Notes: generated by a model from the letters alone, not told the origin. A stretch of 64,000 nt of DNA from Chinchilla lanigera (GCF_000276665.1 NW_004955517.1:2528233-2592232), one strand, 5' to 3'; shown: positions 33,703 to 46,079, counted from the first letter of the stretch. A program made the numbers and translations.

Positions 33703-35611
33703 ATGGGTAATTACTTCTGGAATTAACCCTTACAACCCAACACAAGCAGCATCTGAAAAGGGAGGCTCTGAGTAACCAGTGCCGAAGTGTAATTGGCCAG
33801 TCATCATCCGGAGGTGGCTCATCCTCCCTCTGCCTCCCCTTCCCCATCTTTCTGCCCCCCACCAGTTCTGTGAAGAGCCCTCCGAAGCTGGCTAAGAAAT
33901 GTGCAAGCGTTATCAAAAACATATCCAAATCATTCTTGAGTGCCATAAGTGAAAAACATATCCGATTGTACAATCAAGGACACTCATCATTTGCTGCTAA
34001 TTTTAGTGCCAAGCGCCTCGATGATTAATGAATTCAACAATGCTACACTGAAAACACGGAAGTGCCTCATCCTGCCACACGGGAGATGTCTGAAGACGAG
34101 TTCCCACAGCACCTAGATGACTGCCACCAGCCCTGGAGATGTCTCATCTGGGACAGCTTCTCAACTATTGTGAAACTGCCACCAACGCTTTCCCATGAAC
34201 TTATGACTCAGCACTGACTACCAACCACCCCGCTTGCTTAGGAACTTCATGCTTTCTCAGACTGAAGAGTTAGCGTTAGTAAGGCTGACACAGCCGTCCT
34301 CCTCACCCACCGCCCCTCCTTTAAGTATCTTCTCTCCCCTGGTGCAGTTTCTGTACTACACTCTGGCCAGGCTTCCCAAGTTGGACTGGACTGCAAGAGA
34401 CAGCCACTTCTCCTCGCTGGAAAATCTGAGATAAGAGAGTGTTTACCACGCGAGCTGTGAGGTGAGAAGCAGGCTTACAGGGATGTTATCGGGAATACAA
34501 AGAAACACAGCAAGATTTTGTAGTAAAAATCAGCGCAATGGTGCCGAGAGGCAAAGAGCAGATGTAAAAGGGACCTGGAAGGTGATGCCAGAGAACTCCT
34601 CACCCATTTCCAGCTCCCGGATTTCACCTCTTAGTTCCAACCCCTCAAGCAGCCTAACTGATCTTCCTGCCCATTAATGGTCCATATTCCTTCCAATCTA
34701 CCCTCCTTTTTGCCCCTAAGCCAGTTTGAACGGGCGACAACCAAATGATCCCTGGTATGCTGAAGGATCAGACTGGATTTCATTTATTTTAAACATAGTC
34801 TCAGACAAGATCAGTGGAGCATATGCAACGATTTGAAGATATTCATTATGTATTTGAGTCGGAGACAAATAACTCTCTCCAAGAACCCTCTTCTCCCTTT
34901 TAGCAAGTTTTGCTTCAGGTGTCCACATGCCAAGCTAAAGCTACATCTCTCCACTTCTTTTCCAGATAGGGCAGCCAAGTGAAAGGTTCTACACTGGATC
35001 TATGTTCTACAGTGGTCCCCCAGTGAGAGTAAGCTCCGGTTGCTATAGTACTGCTGTCTCAGTGCACACGCTTACCACTGCTCACCACTTCGTGAGCCTG
35101 ACTTGGACCAGTGGGGACTGGGAGCAGAGATATAACTTTCTCCAGGTGTCCCGAGGGCAGAGGGTTCTGAGATGTACCCTCTGAAGCTGCTCAGAGGCTG
35201 CAGTTCCAACAATAATGTCCCCACTAGGAGGACAAATGCCTGCATATACCCTTGCATTGGTTTTATCTTCTCCATCTCACTTCTCTGCTCCCTCATTCCT
35301 GCTTCCTGTGATCACTACTTAATAATTTACCTTTACAGATGCCTTTGACTTAGGTATCATTCGCAAAGGAATCCAAAGTAAAGCAATGCCTAGCTAGGGT
35401 ATGGGGGTGTCTCTGAAACTCTACTTTTTGAGGGAGGAAGGAGATGATACACACTGCACAGTTCTGGGTCTTGCTTATGTAGGCAACACATCAACTGTGA
35501 GGCACCTGTACCACTTGGCTCTTAGGTCAGAGTACTGACCACTCTCATTCCTCTTTCATGTTGATAGTACTGCTTCTATGGCCATTGTCAGAATATTATC
35601 AAGCTACCATC
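33703..35611. other. Mostly single-copy-looking sequence, no gene seen
   Basis: About 1.9 kb without a recognised repeat. Contains a CTCF-like motif at 35218-35236. Confidence 0.4.
35218..35236 (+). promoter_or_regulatory. CTCF-like motif
   Basis: 'tccccactaggaggacaaa' contains CCACTAGGAGG, a partial match to the CTCF core. Weak. Confidence 0.2.
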
Positions 35612-35972
35612 CTGTGTTAGTCACTGGGACAAAATACCCAACACACAACTAATGGGAGGAAAGGTTTACTGTGGCTCACAATTTCAGAGGGTTCAGTCCA
35701 TGCATGGCTGGGCCTACTTCACGGCAGAAATGGCACGGTGAAGGGAACAGTGGAGGAAATCTTAGGGCTGTGATGGCAACCAGAAAGCAAAGAGGGAAAG
35801 GAAGTGCCAGGGATAAGGCGCATTGTACTACGTCACTCCCCCAGGGACCAAAAATGAGCAGGCCCCACTTCCTGACAAGACGTGCAGGTGTGAGTTCATC
35901 AATAGGTCACTGATCAACATGGCACCCCCAGGATCCAGTCCCCTCCCAGAAGCCCCGCCTCTGAGATCTAAA
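35612..35972 (+). mobile_element. Rodent LTR-type repeat, copy 1 of 4
   Basis: 'tgtgttagtcactgggacaa', 'aatgggaggaaaggtttact', 'gtggctcacaatttcagagg', 'gttcagtccatgcatggctg', ending 'agaagccccgcctctgagat'. Same family and orientation as 43108, 46080 and 60911. MaLR-like by its terminal motifs, subfamily not assigned. Confidence 0.75.
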
Positions 35973-36234
35973 GCGTAATGCTGACTGTGTAGAATAAATA
36001 TGTGTCTCTATATGATCTTTTGCTAACTGAGTCTTAAAGTGTTTAATTTCCCTGTGTCACCTGATACTGCATCACTTTGCTTGTCGTTAATCTGCTTCCC
36101 AAATAAAACACTTACCATTATCAAAAATGTTGTGCACTAGTGCAGACTTGGAAAATTTGTCATCTTGCTACATGTCAGTGCAAAGAGGAAAGATTATTAT
36201 TCACTTTTGTATTTTTATTTCTTATTTAAAATTC
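35973..36234. other. Unassigned sequence
   Basis: Nothing recognised. Confidence 0.4.
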
Positions 36235-36699
36235 CTGCCTGGTCATGTGCTGAACAATGATTTCTTGGCACACATAAACGTGGTCCCATTAGATTATAAA
36301 GAGCTGGAGACCCTTGCACCCTGCAGACACCGTGGGTACCCAGTGGTGTGAAGTACAGCACACACAGTTGTGCATGGTGCATACCACTTGATAATGATCC
36401 TAAGTGACTGTGGTGTCAGTACATGTCTTTACTGTACTGGACTTCTGGTTACTATTTTAGAGTGTACTTCTATTTATAATTTTTGTTTTACTTGCCATGT
36501 TAAGCCAGTAGCAGCTCTCATATAGCTCCTGTTTATTCTGCTTCTCATTTGCATCATTCGTCCCTGTGCTCTATTAATTTCACGTTGCTTGGCTCATCAC
36601 AGCCCTAAGCATGCAAAATCTACCACTCATGCTGTCAGTGGGAGTCTACATTGAGTGAATGACCTGGAAATAACATGGAAAAAAATCAACAACTACTGT

Positions 36700-36788
36700 G
36701 CTGGAAAAACCAGTGATGGTGAGTGTTTGCCAGGCAGGAATGTCCCACTGTACCACAGTTGTCATGCAGAAGAACAAGAACAGAATGA
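36700..36788 (+). pseudogene. Tigger transposase remnant, helix-turn-helix part
   Basis: One frame reads 'AGMSHCTTVVMQKNKNRMM' at about 36734-36790, which fits the CENP-B/pogo-type helix-turn-helix (a 'LG.S.STV..I.KNK..' pattern). The frame then runs into the SINE. Not functional. Confidence 0.6.
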
Positions 36789-36974
36789 TGAGCCAGGCAC
36801 AGTGGCACACGCATGTAATTCCAGTACTATGGGAGGCTGAGACAGGAGGATGCAAGTTTGAGTTCAGACCAAACAGCTTGGCAAGACCCTGACTCAAAAT
36901 TTAAAAACTTAAAGTTAAAAAGGGATATATTTCTTAGTGTGAAGACCTTGAGTTCAACCATGGGTACTGCAATA
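36789..36974 (+). mobile_element. B1-ID dimer SINE nested in the Tigger element
   Basis: B1 unit: 'agccaggcacagtggcacac', 'gggaggctgagacaggagga', 'gttcagaccaaacagcttgg'. After an A-rich linker a decayed ID unit ends 'cttgagttcaaccatgggta'. It splits the transposase remnant, so it is younger than the transposon. Confidence 0.85.
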
Positions 36975-36984
36975 AAAAAAGGGG

Positions 36985-37300
36985 TAAAGCAAAGAAAAGC
37001 ATTAAATGATTTGCTTTATCTAAGCAAAGTCTGAGAAAAGCATGCATGTGATAGAGTCTTCCAATGAGCAGGATTAAAGATCCAGAAGTACTATGATGAC
37101 TACAGCCAAAAGCAAAGGGCCTTTTGCTAGTTCTGGGTGTTTTAAATGATTCAAACATTATTATTCATTGCATAAAGTGGAAGTGTGCAGTGATCTTGGA
37201 ATACTGATGTGAAAGCAGATGAAGAATTTTTGGAAGCTCTAGAGCAGCTGATTGTGGAGGAAAATTACTTGCAATAGCAAATCTTCAATAGGGATGGAGC
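36985..37300 (+). pseudogene. Tigger transposase remnant, continued
   Basis: 'KGPFASSGCFK' at 37114-37146 corresponds to the family's Ser/Arg-Gly-Trp-Phe..Phe-Lys motif before the catalytic domain. A shift of frame later, 'ADEEFLEALEQLIVEENYLQ' (37215-37274), a stop, then 'QIFNRDGA' matches the entry to the DDE domain, where the family has a N-x-D-E motif. Stops and frameshifts show a dead copy. Confidence 0.7.
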
Positions 37301-37385
37301 CCGTGAGCACAAAGATGAAATTACCTAATGACACATTTCTCAGAACACATTCCTGTCATTGAGCAATGTGTGACCATCTACACGT

Positions 37386-38224
37386 ACAAAATCCATGACA
37401 TATAGAGATACATCAAATGCATCTCAAATGTGAAGAACTGACACAATTTATGAAATTCAGGGTCCAATAAATTTCTAGAAGTATCTCATAAAGCTCACTG
37501 CCACCAACACTGTCTTGTCTGTTAAATTTTACTTTAAAAAAATAAATGCCTTTAAAGAGGAGAACCTCCTTTGTAACGAATATATTTTACCCCATACACT
37601 AAATTCCTTGCTGAAGTTTAACACATTCCCCTGCCAAGCCAGGTGGATGAGATAATTCTCTTTGCTTACACTGTCCAATATGACAACCAGCAGCTAGCAC
37701 ACTTTAAATTAATCACAAATCAACAAGAGCTCTGTTCCACAGTCACGTGAGCCCCATCCTGAGTGTAGCTGTCTGTGCTGGTGACTCCTAAGGTGCAGGT
37801 GAGGAGAAGAACTTCTCCATTGTGGTAGAATGCTCTAGTGCACGATGTTACCCCAATACGATAGATAAATATCCAGAACTGTTGCCTGTGAAGATACATT
37901 TTGTTATTGTTTCTTTAAACTACAAACAACTAAACCACACTTTTAAAGAATACAATTAACTCTCTGAGATTACATTGGTCCACTGAGAAATTCAATCTTT
38001 CCCTGCATTACCTGGTATCCGGAGCTAGTTTTCCTACTTCTGTCTATTGCTATCATGAACCACTGCTTCCATTCCCATTGAAGTTTGGGGCCAAGACATA
38101 ATTCCTATATTTTAATTATTCCTAAATCTCTAATGAGAACATTTTGTATTTTATCTGAAGGAAGGCAAAGGGGTCCTTTGGATCCAGTAATTCCTTCATC
38201 TCAAAGCAAAGCTAAGGTTAATTT
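37386..38224. other. Unassigned AT-rich sequence, no gene seen
   Basis: Nothing recognised. Confidence 0.4.
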
Positions 38225-38325
38225 CTCATTCCTCCATCCAATAAACAGCTGCTGAGAACTTCCTGTTTAGGAAAAACTGGGCCAGGTCCTTGGGGTACAG
38301 AGAGAGCAGCTCCAGGGACCCAGAG
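38225..38325 (+). mobile_element. L2 LINE fragment
   Basis: 'ctccatccaataaacagctg' and 'ggtccttggggtacagagag' resemble the L2 block 'aacaaatatttattgagc ... ctggggatacagagatga'. Confidence 0.5.
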
Positions 38326-38445
38326 ACTGCGGTGCCTGAGGAGCAAGCTAGAGTCTGCGGGCACTACCCAGAAACCCGCTGGGCTTTGTGGCTGGGCCTG
38401 GTGATGTTTAAAACATGGAAAATATTTCTGACATTAAAATCTTGT

Positions 38446-38526
38446 AGGGGCTGAGGGCATAGCCCAGGGGTAGAGCACTTGTCTAGAATGCACAAGGTCC
38501 TGGGTTTGATTCCAGCACAGCAAAAC
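38446..38526 (+). mobile_element. ID SINE monomer
   Basis: 'ggggctgagggcatagccca', 'ggggtagagcacttgtctag', 'aatgcacaaggtcctgggtt', 'tgattccagcacagcaaaac': full-length tRNA-derived ID body with A and B boxes. More diverged than the 25 kb and 63 kb copies. Confidence 0.9.
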
Positions 38527-40619
38527 CAACATAAATCATTATTTTTGTTCTCCCCTCTAAAAGTGGAAATATGTGCACACATTGGACCTATGTAGCACAC
38601 AGCAACAACTGGCTGCAGTGGAAGCAAGTGCTACTACAAGTAGAAATCATGTTTAGTGTGCTGGCCAGCTTCCTGTTTCTTCCATGCATTATCTGCCTGG
38701 GCCCCATGGACATAGTTTGTGTTCTGGCCCCAAAATGTACTAGTCAGATGGCACTGGGTCTGCTACCCCGCTCCTCCAAGGCAGACCATGGGAGGAGAAG
38801 CTGTCTCCTAAAGCAAAACATTACAAGCCCAGAGCTTTGCATTTTCACAAGTGGGTGAAGTGGGGTGGAGTGGCAGGGAAACTGTTAACAAGCAAGTCAG
38901 GGTGCACCCAATGCGTTACTTTTCTCTGAATATTTTCCATCATTTGCTTAGGCAGCTGTGGTTCTACTCATAAAATAAAACCAATTCAAACAGAATAAAA
39001 ACAACCATTTGTTATCTTACCAAGAATTTTTGTAAGGAAAAACAACTTTTTAAAAAAGTGCTTGCCTTTGAACTTGCTAGAGAACTTGAACATTTTGGTG
39101 GATGTGTGCATATCCGAACCCATCACCTAAATGAGAAAGATGCCAAGCAGATTTGCCAAATGGATCACTTTAGTGGCGTACTTTTTCCTGTAAGGTCCTG
39201 GCTCTTTTTGTACAGATCAGTTGTCCACGAGAGGACCGGAACCTTTCTTTCTTTCATACATCTAGAGTAAGCTCCTGAGATGTTTGTCATGCTCAACAAG
39301 CCTGGGATCAGCCCTCAGCTCTGCTATTATCAAATATGCACATTTATACTTTGCTCATTTTTCTAAGCCTCCTCTGACTGTGTTTAAAAAAGAAGTGTAG
39401 CAATGGTGCATATATTTGTGAAAGTTCTATGAATCAAAACAGAGTCATTTGTGTCAAGATTAACAAAATCAATCAATCAATCAATCCAGGATGACATGAG
39501 AAGGATATGAAGGAAGACTTCTTTCTCACACTTCACTGTGTGATATAACTATCACAAGAGAACCTACTGGAACTACAAGCTTGCACAGAAGGCCACCACA
39601 ACCTTACACAAATACTTGTGCAAGAACATCTTTGCAGTAATAATCTGTTTGAATTCAGACTAGCACCACCCTGTTATCAGTCCTTGTAGCCAAGATTCTT
39701 GTTTCCAAATACCTATATAATCCTTTTCATTTTGCCTTTTAAAACTTCTCTTGTTCTCACCCTCTCTGAAATGCTCATGATTTCCTCTGGCATATCCATT
39801 CCCATGGCAGTGCTCTGCTATCCCCAAGTGAATAGCCGTATTGTTTGAAGAATTTCTCTCTGACTTTTATTGAGGTTGACACATTTTAATGGAGTTGTTA
39901 GAATGAAATAGCATAATATGTAGAACCAGGGCCTAGAACACATTAAGCATACAAAAGATGTCAACATCTATAATTTTAATTCACAGACAGGACCACCTCA
40001 CCCAAAATAGCAACATCAGAGGCAGAAGCAGAGTGCATCCATAATTTTATCTCAGCTAAGGGCGAGTGTGTTCAGGAATGTGAATCAAGAAACACAGGCT
40101 ACGGCCTTGGGAGCAAGCCGCTGCTGTTGACTTTACTGCACTGATAGGGCGTTCTTTGATCAAGGCAGGTGTGCCTCAGATTCCTCCAACGGTGCCGTAG
40201 CCCTCCATCCATTCTGCCTTTCTCTCAAAAGGCTCGTTAATGTTCTAAGAGCCTCAGATCCATTTCCAAAGTAAGAAGGGTAAAAGTACATGTGTATCTA
40301 CCTCAGCCACATACACACTGTTATATGAACTGGAATTTCAGAAAGGCATTGAATACAGGCCGATTTGACAGCACTATAGGAAGTAAAATCATGTGTTACT
40401 TAGGGCATAACTCAGGATGCATAAATTTAATACGTAATACAAACTAAACACAAAGAGAAGGTAAATGTATGCTATAAAACATTTATAACACTGGTTGTTA
40501 CCTTTGACATTCTAAAAACGGTATCTATTCCTATATAATGCTTCAGAGAAAACCAATATTTGCCTCTTTGTCCAAGCCAGAAAGCAACAGTCCAAATAAT
40601 TTCCAAATGCAGAGTGGTA
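38527..40619. other. Mostly unassigned sequence, no gene seen
   Basis: About 2.1 kb with only a short (AATC)n run at 39468-39487. No coding signal recognised. Confidence 0.4.
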
Positions 40620-41225
40620 GACTACTCACATGAGCTGGCTTCAAGAGTTTAAGGCAGCAGCTTATATAAAAGTTCACATCAACAACATCATGAGTTTAGA
40701 AGCCCTGCTATTGCTTTATAAATTTATTCTGTCTATCAATATGTTTTTAAGTCAAAACCAGAATGAAATACTTATAGTGAATAAATACATAAACTCACTG
40801 CAAAATCAAAGTATAAATTCCACCAAGACTTCATTTCTACTTCTCAAATTGGGAAGACAATTAACTGGAAATGCTGGTACCACAACAATGGAAGCCAACT
40901 TGGCAATTCTTTCACTTGCCTTAAAATGTGTTATGTTTTCAGCCAGAAATTCAACATCTACAAACTAAGTTCATAACAACAGAGGTACAGAAACCATTTA
41001 TCTTTAAGGTGGAGTTCCTTGCAGTTTTAAAAAATAATATTATATATATTTGAAAAGTACCTAGCTTGAGAATTAGTTAATAATCTCAGGAACATGTCTA
41101 TAGTATAGTAATATATAGCTATCAAAATTATGGAGAAGGATTTTACTGAGTGGCACGGAAATAAAATTCACAGCATAATAAGGGGGAAAAGAGCACAGAA
41201 CAAAATAGCATATTCTACGGATCAT
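40620..41225 (+). mobile_element. L1M LINE 3' end, diverged
   Basis: Sense L1 order: 'aaattgggaagacaattaac' and 'aagccaacttggcaattctt', 'tcagccagaaattcaacatc', 'gtatagtaatatatagctat', 'gggaaaagagcacagaacaa'. It fits the stretch from the end of ORF2 into the 3' region. Heavily mutated. Confidence 0.6.
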
Positions 41226-41690
41226 TTATTACAGGTTGAATTGTGTCTCTCCCACCCCTAAGAAGCTTCATATGCTGAGGTCCAAAATCTTAGTACTCAA
41301 AATGTGACCATTTTGGGAAACAGGGTCATCTAGCTATGATTAGTTGAGAGGAGGTCTTACTGGAGTGTGGCAGGTCCCTAATTCAACATGTCATGTAAAC
41401 AGGGGACATTTGAACACAGACACACAGACTGACACACAGACATACATGCAACACCATGCAAAGGAGAAGGCACAGACTGGACAGATGTATCATCTGCAAA
41501 TCAAACACAGAAGATTGTCTCTGACCACCAGAAACCAGTAAGTGGCACAAAGCAGACTCTTCCTCATGAGCCTCAGAAGAAATTAGCATTGCTTACACCT
41601 TGCTGTCAGACTGGCAGCCTCCAGAGCTCTGAGACATTTTTTTGATTAAAGCCACTCAGTGTATGATAAGGTCAGGGACTTGTCTGAGAA
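41226..41690 (+). mobile_element. Ancient eutherian LTR-like repeat
   Basis: 'ggttgaattgtgtctctccc', 'aggtccaaaatcttagtact', 'tgtgaccattttgggaaaca', 'tctctgaccaccagaaacca', 'cagcctccagagctctgaga' follow a very common ancient mammalian repeat in order and spacing. Family not named. Confidence 0.7.
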
Positions 41691-42149
41691 GTGTGTTGTC
41701 AGATGGTTTTGCCATTGTGTGAATATATATACTATGGTTTCTCATATGAACTGAGACAGTTACTTTGTCCCTTCCAAGACAATCTTGTGTGGAACCACCG
41801 GTATCTTAGACCATCCTTGCAAACGTTCTCATGTAGAGCATGACTGAATTTTTAAAAATATGCAGCCCTAGCAGATAAATGCATCAGTTCTGCAGGAAAA
41901 AGAAAGCTACATGCACACACAAACATCTGAAAGTGTAGTTTTCAAAACTTTAAGCTTAGTTATGTCTCACTAGAAGAACACTGGGTAATTTTTATTGAAT
42001 AAGTTTTGCTTACTTTTGTGATTTGAATCAATAAACACTATTTATGCATGAAATGGTTCCAAATAGCTTGTCTGAAACAACCACTACCACCACCACCTCG
42101 TCTCAAACACAAGCACAAAGCACACTTGCTATGTTTGGCAGCAGGGCAC
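41691..42149. other. Unassigned sequence
   Basis: Nothing recognised. Confidence 0.4.
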
Positions 42150-42310
42150 GTGAGGAAAGTGAGGTCAGATGGACACGGCTTGCAACCCTGCCTTGTCTCT
42201 TATCAGCTGTGTGACTTTGGGCACAATTTTCCTTATAAAGTCATTGCGAGTTTGAAGTATATAATGCAGGTTACACTGACATATTACAGCCTGGTATATA
42301 GTATAAAAGC
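42150..42310 (+). mobile_element. MIR SINE
   Basis: 'tatcagctgtgtgactttgg' and 'cctggtatatagtataaaag' mark the MIR core and 3' end. Confidence 0.75.
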
Positions 42311-42572
42311 ATTCATTTAAACCCATTATAATGAACTCCATCTATGTGTGGGGCTTGATCCCTTTCTAAAGTAATGAAGTATGTTATGCCTGTCAGAAAA
42401 CTGTCCATGATTGCTTTGCCAAAGCTCACAGGCTGAGGCTCCTATATGTCTGGGATGCTGATCTAGGACTAGATAATCCTGTTACCAACCACACCTTCCA
42501 AATGTGACTGTCCCACTAGGATTCACTCTGGTTACGTAGCATGTGCTGTTCAGGTCCTTCAGTACAAAGAAG

Positions 42573-42600
42573 GAATACCCACATGTGAATACCCACATGG
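42573..42600. repeat. Tandem duplication, 14-bp unit
   Basis: 'gaatacccacatgt' then 'gaatacccacatgg', one mismatch. Confidence 0.9.
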
Positions 42601-42699
42601 CTACACATGAGAGAACATCTAGAAAAACAAAAGACTTATGAATTTTCCAAATATTTCCAGTAAAACACATTTGGGGGTCAAGAAACAAAATTAGCATGT

Positions 42700-42895
42700 G
42701 TTGAATATTTCCTGTGTGCCATTATTTTTTGCAAATATTATTTCATTTGATGAAAATTGCAATCCTGCCTGCCAAGGTTCATTGTTGCTACCCTTATAAA
42801 TATGACAGGGCTAGAAAGGTTAAGCGTCCCAGGCCACAAAGTTCATCAGTGACCAAGGTGGCAGTCAAAATATTCTACTACCAAATGGGAATGTG
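42700..42895 (+). mobile_element. L2/MIR-like ancient fragment
   Basis: 'gttgaatatttcctgtgtgc', 'gggctagaaaggttaagcgt' and 'caggccacaaagttcatcag' follow the ancient '...gtgccaggc ... gaggttaagtaacttgcc' pattern. Confidence 0.55.
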
Positions 42896-42949
42896 GTGCA
42901 TAAGGCTGGGCATTTAATTTTTACAAGCCACCAAGTGTTTCTGTATATC

Positions 42950-42981
42950 TGCAGAGAGGGAGAGGGAAAGAGAAAGAGAAC
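42950..42981. repeat. Short purine-rich run
   Basis: GA-rich low-complexity sequence. Confidence 0.8.
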
Positions 42982-43107
42982 AACATTTACATTTCAAATT
43001 TACCTACTGTTGCTAGCAAACAAAGACTTTTCCCTCAGACTAGCTAGAGTTTAATGTTGTTACCAGTTTCACACACGTTCTTTTTAAATGAATAGTGTAC
43101 ATACATG

Positions 43108-43488
43108 TTGTCTTGGTTACTTTTCTCTCATTGCTGAGACAAAATACCTTATGCCCAAAATTAATGAAGAAAAGGTTTAGTTAGCTCACAGTTTGTGGAG
43201 GTTTCAGTCTGCACTCGGCCGGCTCCAAGGCAGAGTGGCACATGGCAGAGGGCAACAGTTCATGGTGGTGGAAAACAGCAAAAGCAACAACAGCAGAAAG
43301 GAAGGAGTGTCCAGCAAGTTGCTTCTTTCTCTCCCTCACATATGCAAACTATCCACCCCAGGGTGGGTGTAGCACTCACACCCATAATCCCAGCATTGTA
43401 TCATGGATCAATCATAATCTCTAAAAGCCCGCCCATGATTGCATGAGGCTTTGGGGGGGGTGCATCCAGACATAAACCATAACATATG
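43108..43488 (+). mobile_element. Rodent LTR-type repeat, copy 2 of 4
   Basis: 'tgtcttggttacttttctct', 'gaagaaaaggtttagttagc', 'gctccaaggcagagtggcac', 'atgattgcatgaggctttgg', ending 'cagacataaaccataaca'. Clear family identity with the copy at 60911. Confidence 0.85.
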
Positions 43489-43789
43489 TCTTTAAAATAA
43501 ATTTCAAAAACATACTCTTGTTTATTTAGGTGATTATGTAAGCAGTCACGTCTTTCTTTCAATTATGTTCCTTTAAATAAAATCTATGAGCCTGACAACC
43601 AAAGATCTTATGTAAACCAGTTGGTAAGTATGAAACCTGTAAATATACCTTTTCCCCATTTCCTCAAAGGACTGCTTTATGTAGTAGAGGGACATGGAAA
43701 AGGTAGCCTACGATATCACTCAGCTCAGAGTCCCCAGCCAGCTTTAATTCTCTAGGTTGAGGGGCAATCAACATTTACTAAATCCTTAG

Positions 43790-43915
43790 ATGAGAACTTT
43801 CACGCACTTTGGCTCCTTTTTTATTCTGTAACTCTGTGTTAGACACGTTCATTCCCATTTTAGGGTTCAAAAGTGACAGAATAAAGGATTTTCCCAAGGT
43901 TTCTTGCCATTAATT
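43790..43915 (+). mobile_element. L2/MIR-like ancient fragment
   Basis: 'tcattcccattttagggttc' and 'ggattttcccaaggtttctt' resemble the '...cccattttacagatgagg ... ttgcccaaggtc' pattern. Confidence 0.4.
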
Positions 43916-44825
43916 CATTTCTATAATTTGAACACATTTTTGTTACAGGTAAAATTCATAAGAATCTTAAGGCTCAGTGAAGTTTGCCCATGAACTAGGT
44001 TAAGCCCAAACTCACGTGTCTCCAAATCTAGCACTTTCTAAATCACAAATGTAATCCTACTCACCCAGTCATGCCTTTTTCCAGCTGAAACGTCTTTCAA
44101 GATCACCGTGCTTCTCTCAGATCATGGACTTCTGCCTAGTCACTTTGTAGTGCTGCTCTTCTAAACCACGCCCTACACCTTCTCAATTTTCCTGGACTCT
44201 GCTTCAGGGAAGCCCCAACAGGAGGGCCAACTGTCTGTCGGGTGCAGGCAGGACCATCCGGTGAAATCATCAAGTAAACCTGGCCAAGCAGTCTCACAGT
44301 GGACCAGATGGACGTGTAATACTTCCTGTTAAAGCCACTCAGGCATATATTCTTATTTGGGGCACAAATCCTCCAAAATAACAAATCCAAAGAACAGCAG
44401 TTCACATACACCTAGCACACAGAAAAAATTCAACCCCCATCATCCGTGATGTAACCTGATTAGTTCAATTTACTAAGCAGTGAAAGGAATTTAAATGTTC
44501 ACTACACATCCAGATCCTTTCTGAATTATACAGATATATTTCAAGACGTGTTTCAACAACAAGTTTTTAAATTTGAATCTTATTAGAAGGTATCAATACC
44601 TGAATATTTTTTTAGAAAAGATCTAAGGTCAAAATACTTTCTTAGGTCAAAACATGAGTATTTTTGAGAAATACCAAGGTCCCTGAGAAGATTTAGACAT
44701 TCCCTACTCTTTATGAGAGCATTTAAATTTTGCTTTGTTCTCCAATCACATGAATCATTAGAAAGGGAACTGACTTGGGAATGAGAGGAAATTTAAAAAT
44801 TTGTATTCTTTCTCTCTGTCCATAT
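43916..44825. other. Unassigned sequence, no gene seen
   Basis: A minus-strand open frame of 91 codons (44136-44411) has no known domain. Confidence 0.4.
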
Positions 44826-44882
44826 AAAGTATGCATATATTTTATATAATATATACTATATAATATCTATATAATATATGTA
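44826..44882. repeat. AT-rich self-complementary tract
   Basis: Almost pure TA/TATAA units that can pair with themselves. Likely low complexity. Confidence 0.85.
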
Positions 44883-45004
44883 CATTTCTTTTCCTCAGAA
44901 ATTTTAAGGAGAAATTATTTAAGACCAAGACCCAGGGAGTAACTGAGTAATCATTGCCAGTGGGAGGCAATGCAGACAAATAACTACCAGCATGTCTGGT
45001 ATCC

Positions 45005-45180
45005 AGTTGTGTAGGTTCTAATCCTGGCTCTATCATACAACTTTGGGCAAGTGGCTTAAACTGATCATTTGTTTAAAAAAAGGTTATTAGTAGCTCTTCA
45101 TAAGGTAATGTGAAATAAAATATATGTATATAATGTGTAACATTATATATGTGTGTAGCATTTAGCAAACATCTTCTCTC
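45005..45180 (+). mobile_element. MIR SINE
   Basis: 'ggttctaatcctggctctat', 'caactttgggcaagtggctt' and 'gtgtgtagcatttagcaaac' follow the MIR consensus. The middle is AT-expanded. Confidence 0.75.
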
Positions 45181-45723
45181 TACATATTGGTATTAATACT
45201 ATTTGTTTCTAGTTTATGATCATCTCACAATCAACATTCTCTCAGTGAGAAAAAATAATGGAACCATACATACTGAACAAACTATGTTTATATGGTGCTA
45301 GAAAGTTCAGAAGAACTAACTGGATTTGCAAAAATATGATCATCACTAACGACCTCTTCCTCAGTGACAGCAGAGAACTATAGTGTGAAGCGGACATAGC
45401 TGGAGGGTTTACTAACATTATCTTAACCCTCACAAGTGATAAATACATGTGACTCTTATGATCCTCATTTGGTGGCTATGGGCCCCTGGGCATCAGAATA
45501 TGAAATCTGCTTGACACCTCATGGCTGCAAAGAAGTCAGAATTTCCGCATAAGACTGATACAAAGCTCAAACTCCTTTAAGCCCCACGCTGCTGTCCACA
45601 TTTTATAGAGGTTTTTGCTCATTCATCAATTTCATTTTTTCCCTCCCTTGGACAAAATAGCATCTATCACATGAGCCAAACCAGTGATTCTTCCATGAGT
45701 ATTCTATTTTCTGCTGCATTAGT

Positions 45724-45725
<2 letters not shown>
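45181..45725. other. Unassigned sequence
   Basis: Nothing recognised. Confidence 0.4.

Positions 45726-45764
<39 letters not shown>
45726..45764. repeat. (CA)n microsatellite
   Basis: About 19 uninterrupted CA units. Confidence 0.97.
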
Positions 45765-45766
<2 letters not shown>

Positions 45767-46079
45767 TAGATGTGTGGTCTTCTCATATTAATGGCCAGAA
45801 CTGAATTAATGTAGTTATACAGGGATAAAGATGCAGTACCTGTGGGTTTGAGGGAATTTGTTAGGTGGCTGTTCTCATCACTAGGCTAAGCCCCATCAAT
45901 CCTTTCAGGAGGAAGTTGTGCAACTGAAGAATAGAATAGTATAGGCCAGCAAAGCAAAAGATGCACCCATGAATAATTCTACCTGTGGAAATCCACCAAA
46001 TGCTCCCTTAGTCAGAAAGAATTTCAGGAATGCTGGTTTCTAAATCTCAAAGTTATACCCATATTTTATTGGTCATTTT

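Larger units (their letters stand above)
36235..37385 (+). mobile_element. Decayed Tigger (pogo/TcMar) DNA transposon, interrupted by a SINE
   Basis: The noncoding 5' part has 'gtggtcccattagattataa', 'taccacttgataatgatcct' and 'actattttagagtgtacttc'. The 3' end has 'gatgaaattacctaatgaca', 'catttctcagaacacattcc' and 'gtcattgagcaatgtgtgac'. Both match a common eutherian Tigger-like family. Between them are transposase remnants, split by a dimer SINE. Terminal inverted repeats are too decayed to delimit exactly. Confidence 0.75.

Noticed and set aside
44826..44882. AT-rich hairpin as a functional structure
   Set aside because: The self-complementarity follows from TA-repeat composition and needs no special explanation.
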